Below, in pieces: positions 49,401-57,268 of a DNA stretch of 64,000 nucleotides. The notes under the pieces are model-generated. The model did not search any database, was not told the origin of the DNA, and worked only from the letters and a program-made list of their open reading frames with translations. The first letter of the stretch is position 1. Each line of letters opens with the position of its first letter. Source of the stretch: Sphingorhabdus sp. (lineage in GTDB: Bacteria > Pseudomonadota > Alphaproteobacteria > Sphingomonadales > Sphingomonadaceae); the NCBI RefSeq assembly GCF_023910635.1, contig NZ_JAAVVZ010000007.1:91459-155458 (forward strand). Reading direction: 5' to 3'. A program made the translations under genes and the position numbers.

Positions 49401-52400
49401 CACGCGCATCATAATAGATATATTCGTTCGGCGTCTGGCCAAGGAAGGTCTGGCCGATTGTCTGGATCAGGCGGTTGTTCTTGTCATAGACATATTGCGT
49501 CGTCCGCGCCTCGGCGAGGCCATAGGCCTCGATCATCCTGGTGCGGTTGCCGCGAGCGTCATATTCAAATTTGTTAGTGACAGTGCTCGAAACCAGCCCG
49601 CCCCCATCATTGTAAGACGCCATCGGAAGCGTTTCGGAAAGCAGCAATCCGCGCCGGTCATAAGTGTAGGTGGCGGTGCCTGTTACACTTCCAGAACCCG
49701 CCAAGTAGTTCGCGGATTTCGTTGTCTTGCTCGTCCGGTTGCCATAAACATCATAGGCATAGGTTTCAAAGAACCCAAGCGCATCAGTCGAGCGCGTAAC
49801 GCGGCCCAATTTGTCATATTGGAAACTAGTGGTCGCGCCTGCACGCGATACGCTCGAAAGGTCGCCGAAGTTGGTGTAGGCCGACGTGGTCGCGACGCCC
49901 GAGGCGTCGGTGGTTTGAACCAGACGTCCCAATGTGTCATAATAGCTGTAGGACCAATAGCCACGCGCATCGCGCGCGGCAGTCTGGTTGCCGAACGCGT
50001 CATATTGGAAGAGAGACTGACCACCCAGCGCATCTGTCGCCGACAGCATTTGGCCAAGCTTGTCATATGTATAATTGGTGACCCTGCCGTTAGCGTCGGT
50101 CATGCTGGTCCGGTTGCCTAATCCGTCGAAGGCATATTGGGTAATAGTCCCCTCGGCGTCGCCATAAGCGTAATATTCCGACGTGACCCGGCCGGCCCCG
50201 TCGTATCGGTAAAGCGTCAGAGCTTGATCGGGCGTGCCGTGTGCGGTGTAGACACCGTCGAGGGTGCCATTGGCAAACCGGCTGTAGATTGTTCGGACGC
50301 CCTCGGCATCCCAGCTGCTGTAGAGTTCTCCATTGGCGTAGTAGCTATAACTGTTATCGACCCAAGCGCCTGCGCTTTGCGTCAGGCCATCAACGCCGCC
50401 GATCGTTGTTGCATCGGTGACGCTGATTCTGTTTGCCCAGATAACGCCACGGACCTTGCGACCGGAGGCGTCATAGTCGAACCGCTGGACATAACCCTCA
50501 GCATCGACGCTATATCGCAGATCGCCGGCGGCGGTATAATAGTTGCGCGAAACCCTCACATCCGATGCGTTTGCCGCCGCCCATCCAGCCACATCCCCCA
50601 AGGAAGGCAGCGCCGTCGTCGCGCGCAGGGCGCCAAATCGCGTCGTCTTTGTGAGGCGTCCGGCGATATCATAGGTAAAGCCAGTTACCGCTCCGCTCGC
50701 GTCGATGCTGTATGCAAGGCGGGTGCCGTCAAAGACATTCCACGACTGCCGATTGCTAGCCGCGCCGATTTGCGGTGCGACCAAGGCTTTGATATTGTCA
50801 TAGGTAAAATCGGTTATCGTGGAGGCTATCGGCGAAGCAAACTGGACCGTGCCGCGTTGCAGCCCGGTGGCATCATAGGTGATGCCTTCATGATAAATAT
50901 AGGCGGTAACCTGATAGAGCGCATTGACCGAGTAGCGCAGCAGACCTTGGCCGTCGTAAACAAAACGGGTGCGAATATTTGCGGCAGAACCAGGAGCGAC
51001 GCTACCCCGCAATGAAGCGAAACTATCGGTCGCAGAGCTTGGCGAACTCGTCGCCTGTGCATAGGCGATCTCTTCGACCTTTTGCCCCGCCTTGTCATAA
51101 ACGATCTCACTCAGACGGCCCAACGCATTGAGACTTCCGACCAAGCGTCCATCTCGATCGTAAAACATTCGCGACACATTATCTTGTGCGGAGGCGGTTG
51201 GTATCAGCAACGCCGTGGGCGGTGTCGTCTTAAAGGCGTCCACCTGCGCCTGAGTCAGCTTGTTGTAAAAACCAGTGGTTTTGATCAGCCGGTTCGACGC
51301 GTCATATTCGAGCTTGGTCGCACCGCCCGAGCCGTCGATTGTCTGAATAGCCCGCCCGCCAGAATCGTATACCGTCCATGACCAGATATCAAGATAATGC
51401 CCGGCTGGCCTGATCGTCGCAATATCAAGGCTGTTGTTCGGATCTGCGAGCGATGCCAGATGGGACGCAGCTATACCATATATGTATCGCCCTTCTCCGA
51501 TGACCCTGTTGCTGGCGTCATATTGATATTCGACGATCCAACCATAATGGTTGATCTCGGCCGTTTTCCGACCCGCTTTGTCATAGAGGAAGTAACTGTT
51601 TCCTCCGGCAGCATCTGTCGCCTGACGCACACGACCCAATTTGTCATATTTATAGGTCGACGTCGCGGTGTTGTCATAGCTTCCACTTGTGGTCTGGCTG
51701 ACGAGATCTCCAGCCTTGTTATAGGTGCTGACCGAGGTTTGTCCTGACGCGGTCGTTATCGTTGTGGATGTTGCGGCGTCGTTGAAAAATATCGTGGTTG
51801 TGGCACCAAAATTATCGGTGGATGCGACGAGACGGCCCAATCCGTCATAGACATAATTCGACCATGCATTGTCTTCGCGTGCGATGATCTTGCCAACCAA
51901 CCGGCCGGCCTGATCATGCGTGAAATAGCTATGCCGATAGCCTTCGACCATTGTGTGGCTGCCATCGGCGGCGGCGGTAAAGCGTATTTCCTCCGATTGG
52001 TTGCCGCGCGCATCAATATGAAAATATTTCATCTTCGATGAACTGCGGTCGGCAAGGGCATTGCGCCACGCATCGAGCGCGGCTTCGGTCACGGCACCGG
52101 ACCCGACGGGATATCCATGCTCGGAATATTCGATAACCCACGCCAGCTCACCGCTGCCATGGTACCGATATTCGGTCACATAGCCTTCGGCACTGACCAT
52201 GTAGCGCAGATGGTTTTCGGAATCATATGCGTAACGGCTGGTATGTGCATTTGCGGCACCGTTCGCGTCGGAGCCGACGATCGTTTCGGTGAGCAGCTCG
52301 TCCCGGCTCCCATATGTCCGAGTAACCGAGTTGCCTAATGCATCGCGCGATTGCAGCAAATTGCCGTTCTCGTCATATTTGAAGGTTCTGCGATTCGTTA

Positions 52401-55341
52401 TCTGTTCGCCGATGTAACTTGCCTGCCCATTAGCAGTCACGCCACTGCGCGAAGCTTCCCGGATTTCTGGTTTGTAGAACCAGGTCGAATAGCCCGAATT
52501 GACGTCGCCATAATAGTTGAAATATCGAACGCCGATCGTGTTGTTGCCGCTAGACGCAGCCCAACGATAGTTATTGTAGAGTGAGTCTACCTTGGCACCG
52601 GTTGTGGTGTCATACACGCCGCCGAGTTGGTCGGGCGGAATAGACGTCGAACCTTGCGGTAGAACATAACCTGTGACCTTGTACCAACGGTCCTGCACGA
52701 ACCGGTTTCCTTGGTTTCCGGGAGCCGGGTAATAGAAATAGGGGTTGCTATCGATCGCCCCGTTGGTCAGATTTTCGACGGGCAGGTCGCCCCAAAGACC
52801 GAAATAGACATAATGTTTGTCGACGCTGGAAAGCTTGAAATAGTAGGTGACTTCATATGCTTTGTTGCGGTCAACAGCCACCTGCGAAGTATGTGTGCCG
52901 CCGCCATCTTGACTGGGATTGGTCTGCCCGCTCTGCATTGCGAAGACCGATTGGCCTTTCGGGCCTAGCGTTGCTCCCCAGCGGGCTTCGCCTGAATGCC
53001 AGTTGGCCCACCCATTGACGTTGGCCGCTCCACCTAAAAGGTTGATTTCTCGAGCTTCCGGTTTGTAATAATTCAGATAATAGCCCTGGGTTCCTTCATA
53101 ATAATAGTTGAAGAAACGGATACCTGCGGTCGCGCCGGCTGGTTGACTATCGTTCCAGCGGAAGTTATTCTGCAGCGAAGCAACGCGTTCGCCTGTTCCT
53201 ACGTCGTACACACCGCCTAGATCGTCCCACGAAACGTTTCCGCTGCTCGACGGCATCACATAGCCGACAACCTTGTACCAGTTCCCGGCTTTGAATCCTG
53301 AAGCCGTGCCCGAGTAGGTAGCGACGAAATAGGGGTTGGTGTCGACCGCGCCGGTGGTGGCGCTAACCACCGATGCCGAGCCGTCGATACCGAAATAGAT
53401 ATTGTGGCGGTTGTTCTCGGTCGCCTGTATATAGGTGACAAATTCATAGGCCTTGTTTTTGTCGATGGCGAAAGAATTGGTATAATTACCGCCGCCATCG
53501 GCTGCAGCATCGGTCTGGCCGACCTGGATTGCCGCCACGCGCCCGCCATCCGGCCCAACGACCGGAACCCAGCGCGCTTCGTCAGTTGTCCAGCCGGGAT
53601 TCTGCCAACCAGCAACGGTGGCACCACCGCCGGGTAGGCCATCAGCATTGGCGGGCCAACCGGAAAGATTGATCAAATTAGGCCCGCGCTGCTCACCCGC
53701 CCAGCCAGTCAGGTCGAGCAGATTGGGGCTGCGTGTGCCGCTGATCGTTTCGATCAGATCTCCGTTGGCATTGTAGACGAACTCGGTGACGTTGGGCTTT
53801 GCACCGGCCACCGCAGGCGTTTCCACAATGCGCGTGAGCAGGTTACGGGCGTTGCGACCATCAGTGACTTTCGTCACTTGTGCTCCGGCGGCAATCAACT
53901 GCTGCCCGTCCCGATAACCGGAAGGATGATCAACATAAAAATAGGCAGCGCCGGTCTCGCTTTGTGAATAGGTACGCGTTATCTCGATGCGCGTTGCCTG
54001 CGTTGCCGAAAGGCCGATAACTTTCCAGAAACCGCCCCCCCATTGCACCATCTGCCCCGGGCCGGAAACAATTCTGGCTGTACTGAAATCACTGCTCCAG
54101 CCAGTGCTGATGCCGTATAACCCCAGCGATTGCTCGGTCGAATGGCCCGCGATCGCTTGAAGGCTGATCGCATATTTTACCGTTTCACCAGCATTGACGA
54201 AAAAATAATTTTCGATGCCGGACCAGTTGGCGCCGGGCGACGACGTATATTTGACCGCCGCTTCGCCAATGAGCGAGCCGGCCGGTTCCTTGCTGACGCC
54301 TCCACTATTCCAGTTCCAAACCGCGCTATCGACCAGATTGCCACCGGAGTATTCAAGCCGGGTCACTTGTCCGTCGGCGCCGGTGACCGACGTGTAATTA
54401 GAGCCGTAGGACAAGCTCGTTGTGCGAGTGTCCCCGGCAGCAACAGTTTGCGCGAGGCTTACAACGCGCCCTGCAGCATCATAGGAAATGGCGAGATTTG
54501 ACCCATCGGATTGGCTGATCGTCGCGATCTGCTTGGTTGCACCATAATAGCTGTAATTGGTGACGTACGTCTTGCCATCGCCAATCGCATTGTCGGTCGG
54601 CGACAGGTCGACCGTCACCTGGCTGAGCCGGTTGTAACCGTCGTAAGCGTAACGGGTGCGTGTCTGGGTGACCGCCGCGCCGGTCGCCAGATTAGTGTAT
54701 CTCGCTAAAGTCTGGGTAATGTTGTTGCCGGACCAGCTATACTGGATCCACGATCCGTCGGCGGTAGTGATCTTGTCGAGTTTATCACCGATATAGGTGT
54801 AGGTGACCGCGTTGTCGTCAGTATCGCGCTGCTCGTAAATGCGCCAGTTATTGGTGCCATAACCGGCATAGAATTCCCGCATCCGGCTCGACCCGTCGGT
54901 CCATGTCCACGCGCCGGCATAGGTCAGCGTGTCATGTGCGCCATCGCCATCGCTGGTCACATAGGCGTTACGCGTTACGTTCCAGCCATAGGTGATGACC
55001 GAACCATCGGCCGACTGCCGCTTTACCGTGCTGCCGCTCGTGTTGACGATCCCGGTCAGGTCGAACACACGGCGATAGCTGCTTTGCTGCCACTGGTCGC
55101 CATTGTCGCCGTCACCCGCGTCGGTAAGGCTGTTATATGTGCGCGATACCCCGATATCGAGGCCGCGCCCGACAAGGAATTCATCTTGCTGAGTGACCAG
55201 AAGATTGCCCGAGGCCGCGTTGACCGAGACGCCTTCACCACCGCGTCCCAGTGATGCCCCGCCTAACTGGCCGGCGCCGCCCAGCATGTTTGCCGAACCC
55301 CGCGTAAAGCCCGCACCAACGCCCGTAAAAACCGCTACCAT
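43489..55341 (-). CDS. Giant YD-repeat (RHS) polymorphic toxin, 3,950 aa
   Basis: Order of domains: N-terminal RHS start (GEGVSVNAASGNLLVTQQDE, FLVGRGLDIGVSRTYNS); YD repeats; one jelly-roll-like module near 375-480 (ARIVSGPGQMVQWGGGFWKV); two tandem lectin-like modules near 535-965; a long series of YD repeats to about 3230; LysM near 3255-3320; Pro-rich linker and Gly/Ala-rich hydrophobic pretoxin segments; and a C-terminal nuclease tip (about 3837-3950: GRMRFPDEITPTTIREVKNV, GWTSQLKDYADLARSGGKTF) with the PD-ExK pattern of a Tox-REase-7-like restriction-endonuclease toxin. No signal peptide; the export route is not visible. AGGGAAG precedes the ATG. It should act as an antibacterial or contact-dependent toxin with the overlapping gene 42950-43492 as immunity. 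Confidence 0.85.
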   Translation of the reverse strand: MVAVFTGVGAGFTRGSANMLGGAGQLGGASLGRGGEGVSVNAASGNLLVTQQDEFLVGRGLDIGVSRTYNSLTDAGDGDNGDQWQQSSYRRVFDLTGIVNTSGSTVKRQSADGSVITYGWNVTRNAYVTSDGDGAHDTLTYAGAWTWTDGSSRMREFYAGYGTNNWRIYEQRDTDDNAVTYTYIGDKLDKITTADGSWIQYSWSGNNITQTLARYTNLATGAAVTQTRTRYAYDGYNRLSQVTVDLSPTDNAIGDGKTYVTNYSYYGATKQIATISQSDGSNLAISYDAAGRVVSLAQTVAAGDTRTTSLSYGSNYTSVTGADGQVTRLEYSGGNLVDSAVWNWNSGGVSKEPAGSLIGEAAVKYTSSPGANWSGIENYFFVNAGETVKYAISLQAIAGHSTEQSLGLYGISTGWSSDFSTARIVSGPGQMVQWGGGFWKVIGLSATQATRIEITRTYSQSETGAAYFYVDHPSGYRDGQQLIAAGAQVTKVTDGRNARNLLTRIVETPAVAGAKPNVTEFVYNANGDLIETISGTRSPNLLDLTGWAGEQRGPNLINLSGWPANADGLPGGGATVAGWQNPGWTTDEARWVPVVGPDGGRVAAIQVGQTDAAADGGGNYTNSFAIDKNKAYEFVTYIQATENNRHNIYFGIDGSASVVSATTGAVDTNPYFVATYSGTASGFKAGNWYKVVGYVMPSSSGNVSWDDLGGVYDVGTGERVASLQNNFRWNDSQPAGATAGIRFFNYYYEGTQGYYLNYYKPEAREINLLGGAANVNGWANWHSGEARWGATLGPKGQSVFAMQSGQTNPSQDGGGTHTSQVAVDRNKAYEVTYYFKLSSVDKHYVYFGLWGDLPVENLTNGAIDSNPYFYYPAPGNQGNRFVQDRWYKVTGYVLPQGSTSIPPDQLGGVYDTTTGAKVDSLYNNYRWAASSGNNTIGVRYFNYYGDVNSGYSTWFYKPEIREASRSGVTANGQASYIGEQITNRRTFKYDENGNLLQSRDALGNSVTRTYGSRDELLTETIVGSDANGAANAHTSRYAYDSENHLRYMVSAEGYVTEYRYHGSGELAWVIEYSEHGYPVGSGAVTEAALDAWRNALADRSSSKMKYFHIDARGNQSEEIRFTAAADGSHTMVEGYRHSYFTHDQAGRLVGKIIAREDNAWSNYVYDGLGRLVASTDNFGATTTIFFNDAATSTTITTASGQTSVSTYNKAGDLVSQTTSGSYDNTATSTYKYDKLGRVRQATDAAGGNSYFLYDKAGRKTAEINHYGWIVEYQYDASNRVIGEGRYIYGIAASHLASLADPNNSLDIATIRPAGHYLDIWSWTVYDSGGRAIQTIDGSGGATKLEYDASNRLIKTTGFYNKLTQAQVDAFKTTPPTALLIPTASAQDNVSRMFYDRDGRLVGSLNALGRLSEIVYDKAGQKVEEIAYAQATSSPSSATDSFASLRGSVAPGSAANIRTRFVYDGQGLLRYSVNALYQVTAYIYHEGITYDATGLQRGTVQFASPIASTITDFTYDNIKALVAPQIGAASNRQSWNVFDGTRLAYSIDASGAVTGFTYDIAGRLTKTTRFGALRATTALPSLGDVAGWAAANASDVRVSRNYYTAAGDLRYSVDAEGYVQRFDYDASGRKVRGVIWANRISVTDATTIGGVDGLTQSAGAWVDNSYSYYANGELYSSWDAEGVRTIYSRFANGTLDGVYTAHGTPDQALTLYRYDGAGRVTSEYYAYGDAEGTITQYAFDGLGNRTSMTDANGRVTNYTYDKLGQMLSATDALGGQSLFQYDAFGNQTAARDARGYWSYSYYDTLGRLVQTTDASGVATTSAYTNFGDLSSVSRAGATTSFQYDKLGRVTRSTDALGFFETYAYDVYGNRTSKTTKSANYLAGSGSVTGTATYTYDRRGLLLSETLPMASYNDGGGLVSSTVTNKFEYDARGNRTRMIEAYGLAEARTTQYVYDKNNRLIQTIGQTFLGQTPNEYIYYDARGNVTSTVNAAGGRSVFYYDDLNRKTVDISAVGTYTKYTYDKNGNVTEIRIYENAVGVPADGGSEEEAPGVPGGNSRHTTFVYDNLNRMTSSSVHGAKSGYWNGSSWVADTGPITTTYQYDANGNVVKLTDGYGNATYSYYDALGRKTHQVDAENYLTAWAYNADGNVTWEGRYANRAGTPQVGIVPGVVTSASDRHTDFGYDLAGNRTSELRYNVLVHNGAGAHTTVNAAIFYSYNGLGQVIRKSESTGDFVDYNYDAAGRLTVESRKAYTDQSGAWVTPTVDYYYNGVNNLSRTRARGSGDSAERATRYIYDGDKLRYLIDAEGNVRHYWYDAAGRQTHEYYTRFRSDGSGGNQHDGVNTSYDLLGRAISSKQIIFTGGVGWADAGPITTMSYNAFGDVIGTYVGGLLQQQNVYDLAGRMTSTTSGDGIWKHFGYDKNGNQTVAISSAGSNLGSNFDGALAAVGSASVNATYTVYDKRNMATTVFEEGRRFSAGGTLQNLTTTRTYTAFGEVASETNAAGATINYTYNTMGRMIRSESPAVEIVGENGVAQTVRPAEDYYYDVSGRLVATRDANGSYSGQTKNANTGNLTRLTLLTGTGYGGSQAQVTAETHADGGVKQTRYDIHGDARVMIDEIGRQSSRTYDRMGRVASTTNGIGLVDYFTYDILGQQIKHWNNYLGAYEVETTDYDIQGRVISQRSFGGDVTTTSYGWDGGIATSGIGTFGGWLKTTYMANGLYAQDKTDLFGRVTWKRDLGGRTTDYTYDVSGRMASTSTNGMLVSFGWFNSGLQASVTIGNANAGQANTNWSRDVATYSYDVTGSRLTEYMYRESGVYTPGYYETYGDPYGYYGYYGSTWQEWVPESYYTYTQVIKNQSATYDALGRMKTWAEAGNATAPASSTTTSYDASGNVRRTLANYYSLSATGAASTATTRDYWFRYDSMNRVVTNQGTLQNGMIVRGAGSPYGTASGQDIMYDAAGQRVGVATTQYQAGYYDYDWGYYYEGSYNELREIYLYDGAGRLYQTQQSYGAAVSESAGANNVPAAPGTGTLKSSFGYDLMGRATSQSDYDYNGYTVIFSRTAYYNTKGQLYYDSTSTKKNDNKTYTSNTSYYFTDYNSGQYMLGSVAWVQSTSTVNNANSTTSRTVNGYQWWDGAVQTSIQYKPNINQSTTYNTTFYLNALGQMTSAYIADGKPRSVSFTLDEIGQIIRRDESGYISGQTGNPHEIWYRFSGRQMGYTGNNGTSDLSYDASVGDRRVVGPNSPGTFRNSQVYGGAYADFAQNYDPINSYYQGAAGGSYRVNQGDSLQGIAQSLYGDSSLWYKIAEANGLSAAAALVEGQTLVLPTGVLNAKNNAGTFKPYNAGEAIGDLSPSTPQPPKKPKCGVFGQILLAVIAIAVTAITAGAATAALGPVLGGAASAATGSIVSQAAGVATGIQDKFSWKAVGLAAIGGAVGGGLKELGRLGDVGKLGSLSKVGSFIGGSGFASTVTRAVLSSAVTQGIGVATGLQDKFSWAGVAAAGVGAAVGYGAGELFGATSLSADNSVGNHVANLATNAARLIANAATRSAIDGTSFGDNIRAALPDILGQAIGDILLNGLSIPERQVEQSPVVPSEWALNTVTSWNRTDDSELINQGALVVDRIALSAENSGISSDVVTSALIEPEFQADILTVAGGSLNQSGDTEVRGASARIVRRVAGERAAQVANEAIAYIPPPPTEIIVWGERSRSLGTAPNFLRWAAGFLSGTGRAVEYVDRKIREEVPFAEFALEAISFAAGPASYAAGKIIMASPLGNQIERAAGRIASWAAGRLRGAGIDPAEAAYAASGAIFLGGLAFGARRALDLTRDIRYALGLGVRGSVVVAAESATVRARRLGREGEAAAGITGPKVGVEINGRMRFPDEITPTTIREVKNVGRQGWTSQLKDYADLARSGGKTFELWVRAGPPGVGTTISPNLRAAELRGDVIIRRELPGQ
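45212..46532 (-). repeat. 1,321-bp RHS core repeat, copy 1 (inside the giant gene)
   Basis: Near-identical, ungapped counterpart of 41221-42541; a 998-bp part of it is also present at 35512-36509. Lies directly before the toxin-specific end of the giant gene, the place where RHS tips are known to be exchanged. Confidence 0.88.
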
Positions 55342-55354
55342 GTCCGCTTCCCTA

Positions 55355-55414
55355 AATTCTGCGGATCGGATTGTGGTCGATCTCGCAGTTATTCGATCTG
55401 CAAAACGCAGAATT
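55355..55414 (-). promoter_or_regulatory. Inverted repeat in the promoter region of the giant RHS gene
   Basis: AATTCTGCG (55355-55363) and CGCAGAATT (55406-55414) form a perfect 9-bp inverted repeat with a 42-bp spacer, starting 14 bases upstream of the start codon. It could bind a regulator or fold in the leader RNA. The remaining 55415-55512 shows nothing recognised. Confidence 0.4.
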
Positions 55415-55512
55415 GGTTTAACAGTTTTTCATCAAGGCGCGACAAAGCGTGGTATATAAGAGATGAAACGATTTTCGCTGCGCAACGCGTTGAAGTGGCC
55501 GATCGCGCTAGT

Positions 55513-56529
55513 TGTTTAGTCCCGGCATTTGATGGTGTATTATTCAGCCATCAATGGAAGGACTCGCTATGGGACAAATTCTACACGGGAGCGCCCGCAC
55601 GACAGCGGCGGTCCGTCGAGCAATACAACATAGTCAAGAGAGCCTGATTGTGCTTTCGAAGCGTTACAGCATTAACCCCAAGACGGTAGCCAAATGGAAG
55701 CGGCGCACGTCTGTCACCGATCATCCTACTGGCCCCAAGGATGCCAAGTCCACCGTCCTGACTATCGAGGAAGAAGCCATCGTCGTCGCCTTTCGTCGGC
55801 ACACGCTGCTGCCGCTGGATGATTGCCTCTACGCCTTGCAGGCAACGATCCCGAACCTGACGCGCTCATCTCTGCACCGCTGTTTGCAGCGCCACGGGAT
55901 CAGCCGATTGCCCGAAGTGACGGGAGACAAGGAACCGAAGAAGAAGTTCAAGACATACCCCATTGGCTACTTCCACATCGACATCGCCGAAGTGCGGACT
56001 GCCGAAGGCAAGCTGTACTTGTATGTGGGAATCGACCGCACCAGCAAGTTCGTCTTCGTCCAACTCGTCGCCAAGGCAAATAGGATGACAGCCTCAGCCT
56101 TCCTGGTCGCCCTGATCAAAGCCGTGCCCTACAAAATCCACACCGTGCTGACCGACAATGGCATCCAGTTCACCTTCCCGCCGCGATACGCCAAGGGCCC
56201 GACTGCGACCTGTATGTCGCACATGTTCGATCTGCGCTGCGATGAGAACGGGATCGAGCACCGGCTTACCAAAATCAAGCATCCCTGGACCAATGGCCAG
56301 GTCGAACGGATGAACCGGACAATCAAGGAGGCCACCGTCAAACGCTATCACTATGACAGCCATGCCCAGCTGACTACCCACCTCCAAGACTTCATTGATG
56401 CCTACAATTACGGGCGGCGACTGAAAACACTCAAGGGCCTAACACCCTTCGAATACATCTGCAAAATATGGACAAGCGAACCAGAAAGATTTAGCCTAAA
56501 CCCAACCCATCAAATGCCGGGACTAAACA
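55513..56529 (+). mobile_element. IS481-family insertion sequence (1,017 bp)
   Basis: Terminal inverted repeats of 23 bp: TGTTTAGTCCCGGCATTTGA (then TGG) at 55513-55535 and its reverse complement at 56507-56529. GCTAGT occurs directly outside both ends (55507-55512 and 56530-56535) as a 6-bp target duplication. One transposase gene on the + strand fills the element. Confidence 0.9.
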
Positions 56530-56534
56530 GCTAG
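55569..56534 (+). CDS. IS481-family transposase (321 aa)
   Basis: N-terminal HTH (VLSKRYSINPKTVAKWKRRT), then an integrase-type DDE core: FHIDIAEVRTAEGKLYLYVG with the first Asp, HTVLTDNGIQFT with the second, and HPWTNGQVERMNRTIKEATV with the Glu. Start at 55569 (MGQILHGSARTT) since GGAAGGA stands about 7 bases before it. The stop codon TAG (56532-56534) lies outside the inverted repeat, in the duplicated target GCTAGT, so the last codons are completed by the insertion site. Confidence 0.9.
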   Translation: MGQILHGSARTTAAVRRAIQHSQESLIVLSKRYSINPKTVAKWKRRTSVTDHPTGPKDAKSTVLTIEEEAIVVAFRRHTLLPLDDCLYALQATIPNLTRSSLHRCLQRHGISRLPEVTGDKEPKKKFKTYPIGYFHIDIAEVRTAEGKLYLYVGIDRTSKFVFVQLVAKANRMTASAFLVALIKAVPYKIHTVLTDNGIQFTFPPRYAKGPTATCMSHMFDLRCDENGIEHRLTKIKHPWTNGQVERMNRTIKEATVKRYHYDSHAQLTTHLQDFIDAYNYGRRLKTLKGLTPFEYICKIWTSEPERFSLNPTHQMPGLNS

Positions 56535-56660
56535 TCTCTCACAATGCCCTGATGCACTTGATGTAGACACTGTGTTGATTGTCGTTGAGAAGTGACCGGG
56601 GAGGTTGTTATATCCCGCGTTGCGGGTTTTGGGTCAAGAGGCGGGTTTTTCCTTGTCCGG

Positions 56661-56849
56661 GCGGAATGCCTGAATGCAAACTGGTTCTTGAGCTTGGCCA
56701 ACGCACAGGCTAAATGTGAGGCGTGGCGGAGAGACTATAATGAGGTCCGACCGCACAGCTCCCTTGGCAACCAAACCCCAAAAGAGCCGGTCTTTCTCGT
56801 AAAGGTCGGACCAAAAAAGGGGCGAGGCTCAACAACGCCGAGGCTCTAA
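56661..56849 (+). pseudogene. IS3-family orfB C-terminal remnant
   Basis: Encodes the end of an IS3-type transposase: [39 protein letters not shown], the classical last part of the rve domain, followed by [16 protein letters not shown]. Upstream parts including the catalytic DDE residues are absent. The same tail occurs at 23651-23741, so one IS3 type visited both places. Confidence 0.8.
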
Positions 56850-56884
56850 TCAAAACTGGATGATAGTTGAGGGTCACGTCACCG

Positions 56885-57195
56885 GCTGAACAATGGTGCG
56901 CCCGGATTATTGTGCTATCGATCATCTGCAAACTCGGGTTGCCACCGCCACTGTTGTTAAACGCTTCGAGCAGCAGCTCCCACAAGCCGGAAAGCGTCCA
57001 ACGCCGGAATTGGCGGTAAACCGACGACCATTTGCCGAAGTGTTCGTGCAAATCACGCCAAGCAACGCCGGTTCGCGCAATCCAGAAAATCCCATCCATA
57101 ACAAGGCGATGATCCCTAGGACGACGCCCACTGCGCACACGCACAAATGGCTCAAGGCAAGCCCATTCCTCATCACTCATCAAACCACGGATCAC
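56885..57195 (-). pseudogene. IS5-family transposase 5' remnant
   Basis: Encodes the N-terminal IS5/IS427-type OrfA: LMSDEEWACLEPFVRVRSGR, RPRDHRLVMDGIFWIARTGV, AWRDLHEHFGKWSSVYRQFR, then MIDSTIIRAHHC with the first catalytic Asp. Similarity breaks near 56885, next to the IS3 remnant; the C-terminal half with the other catalytic residues is missing. Confidence 0.8.
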
Positions 57196-57268
57196 TGAAG
57201 CCTCCTCAAAAGCTACCTTGAATCAGATACTACGCCGTTTGGGAATCCCCTTTGTCAACGCGTCCTAG

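Noticed and set aside
48814..50121. Plus-strand frame of 435 codons inside the giant RHS gene
   Set aside because: Antisense to an uninterrupted 3,950-codon frame with clear YD repeats; no recognisable domain or ribosome binding site.
57241..57260. GGGAATCCCC shared by the IS5 remnant edge and the IS701 right end
   Set aside because: Only about ten bases, in unrelated positions of two different elements; considered coincidence.
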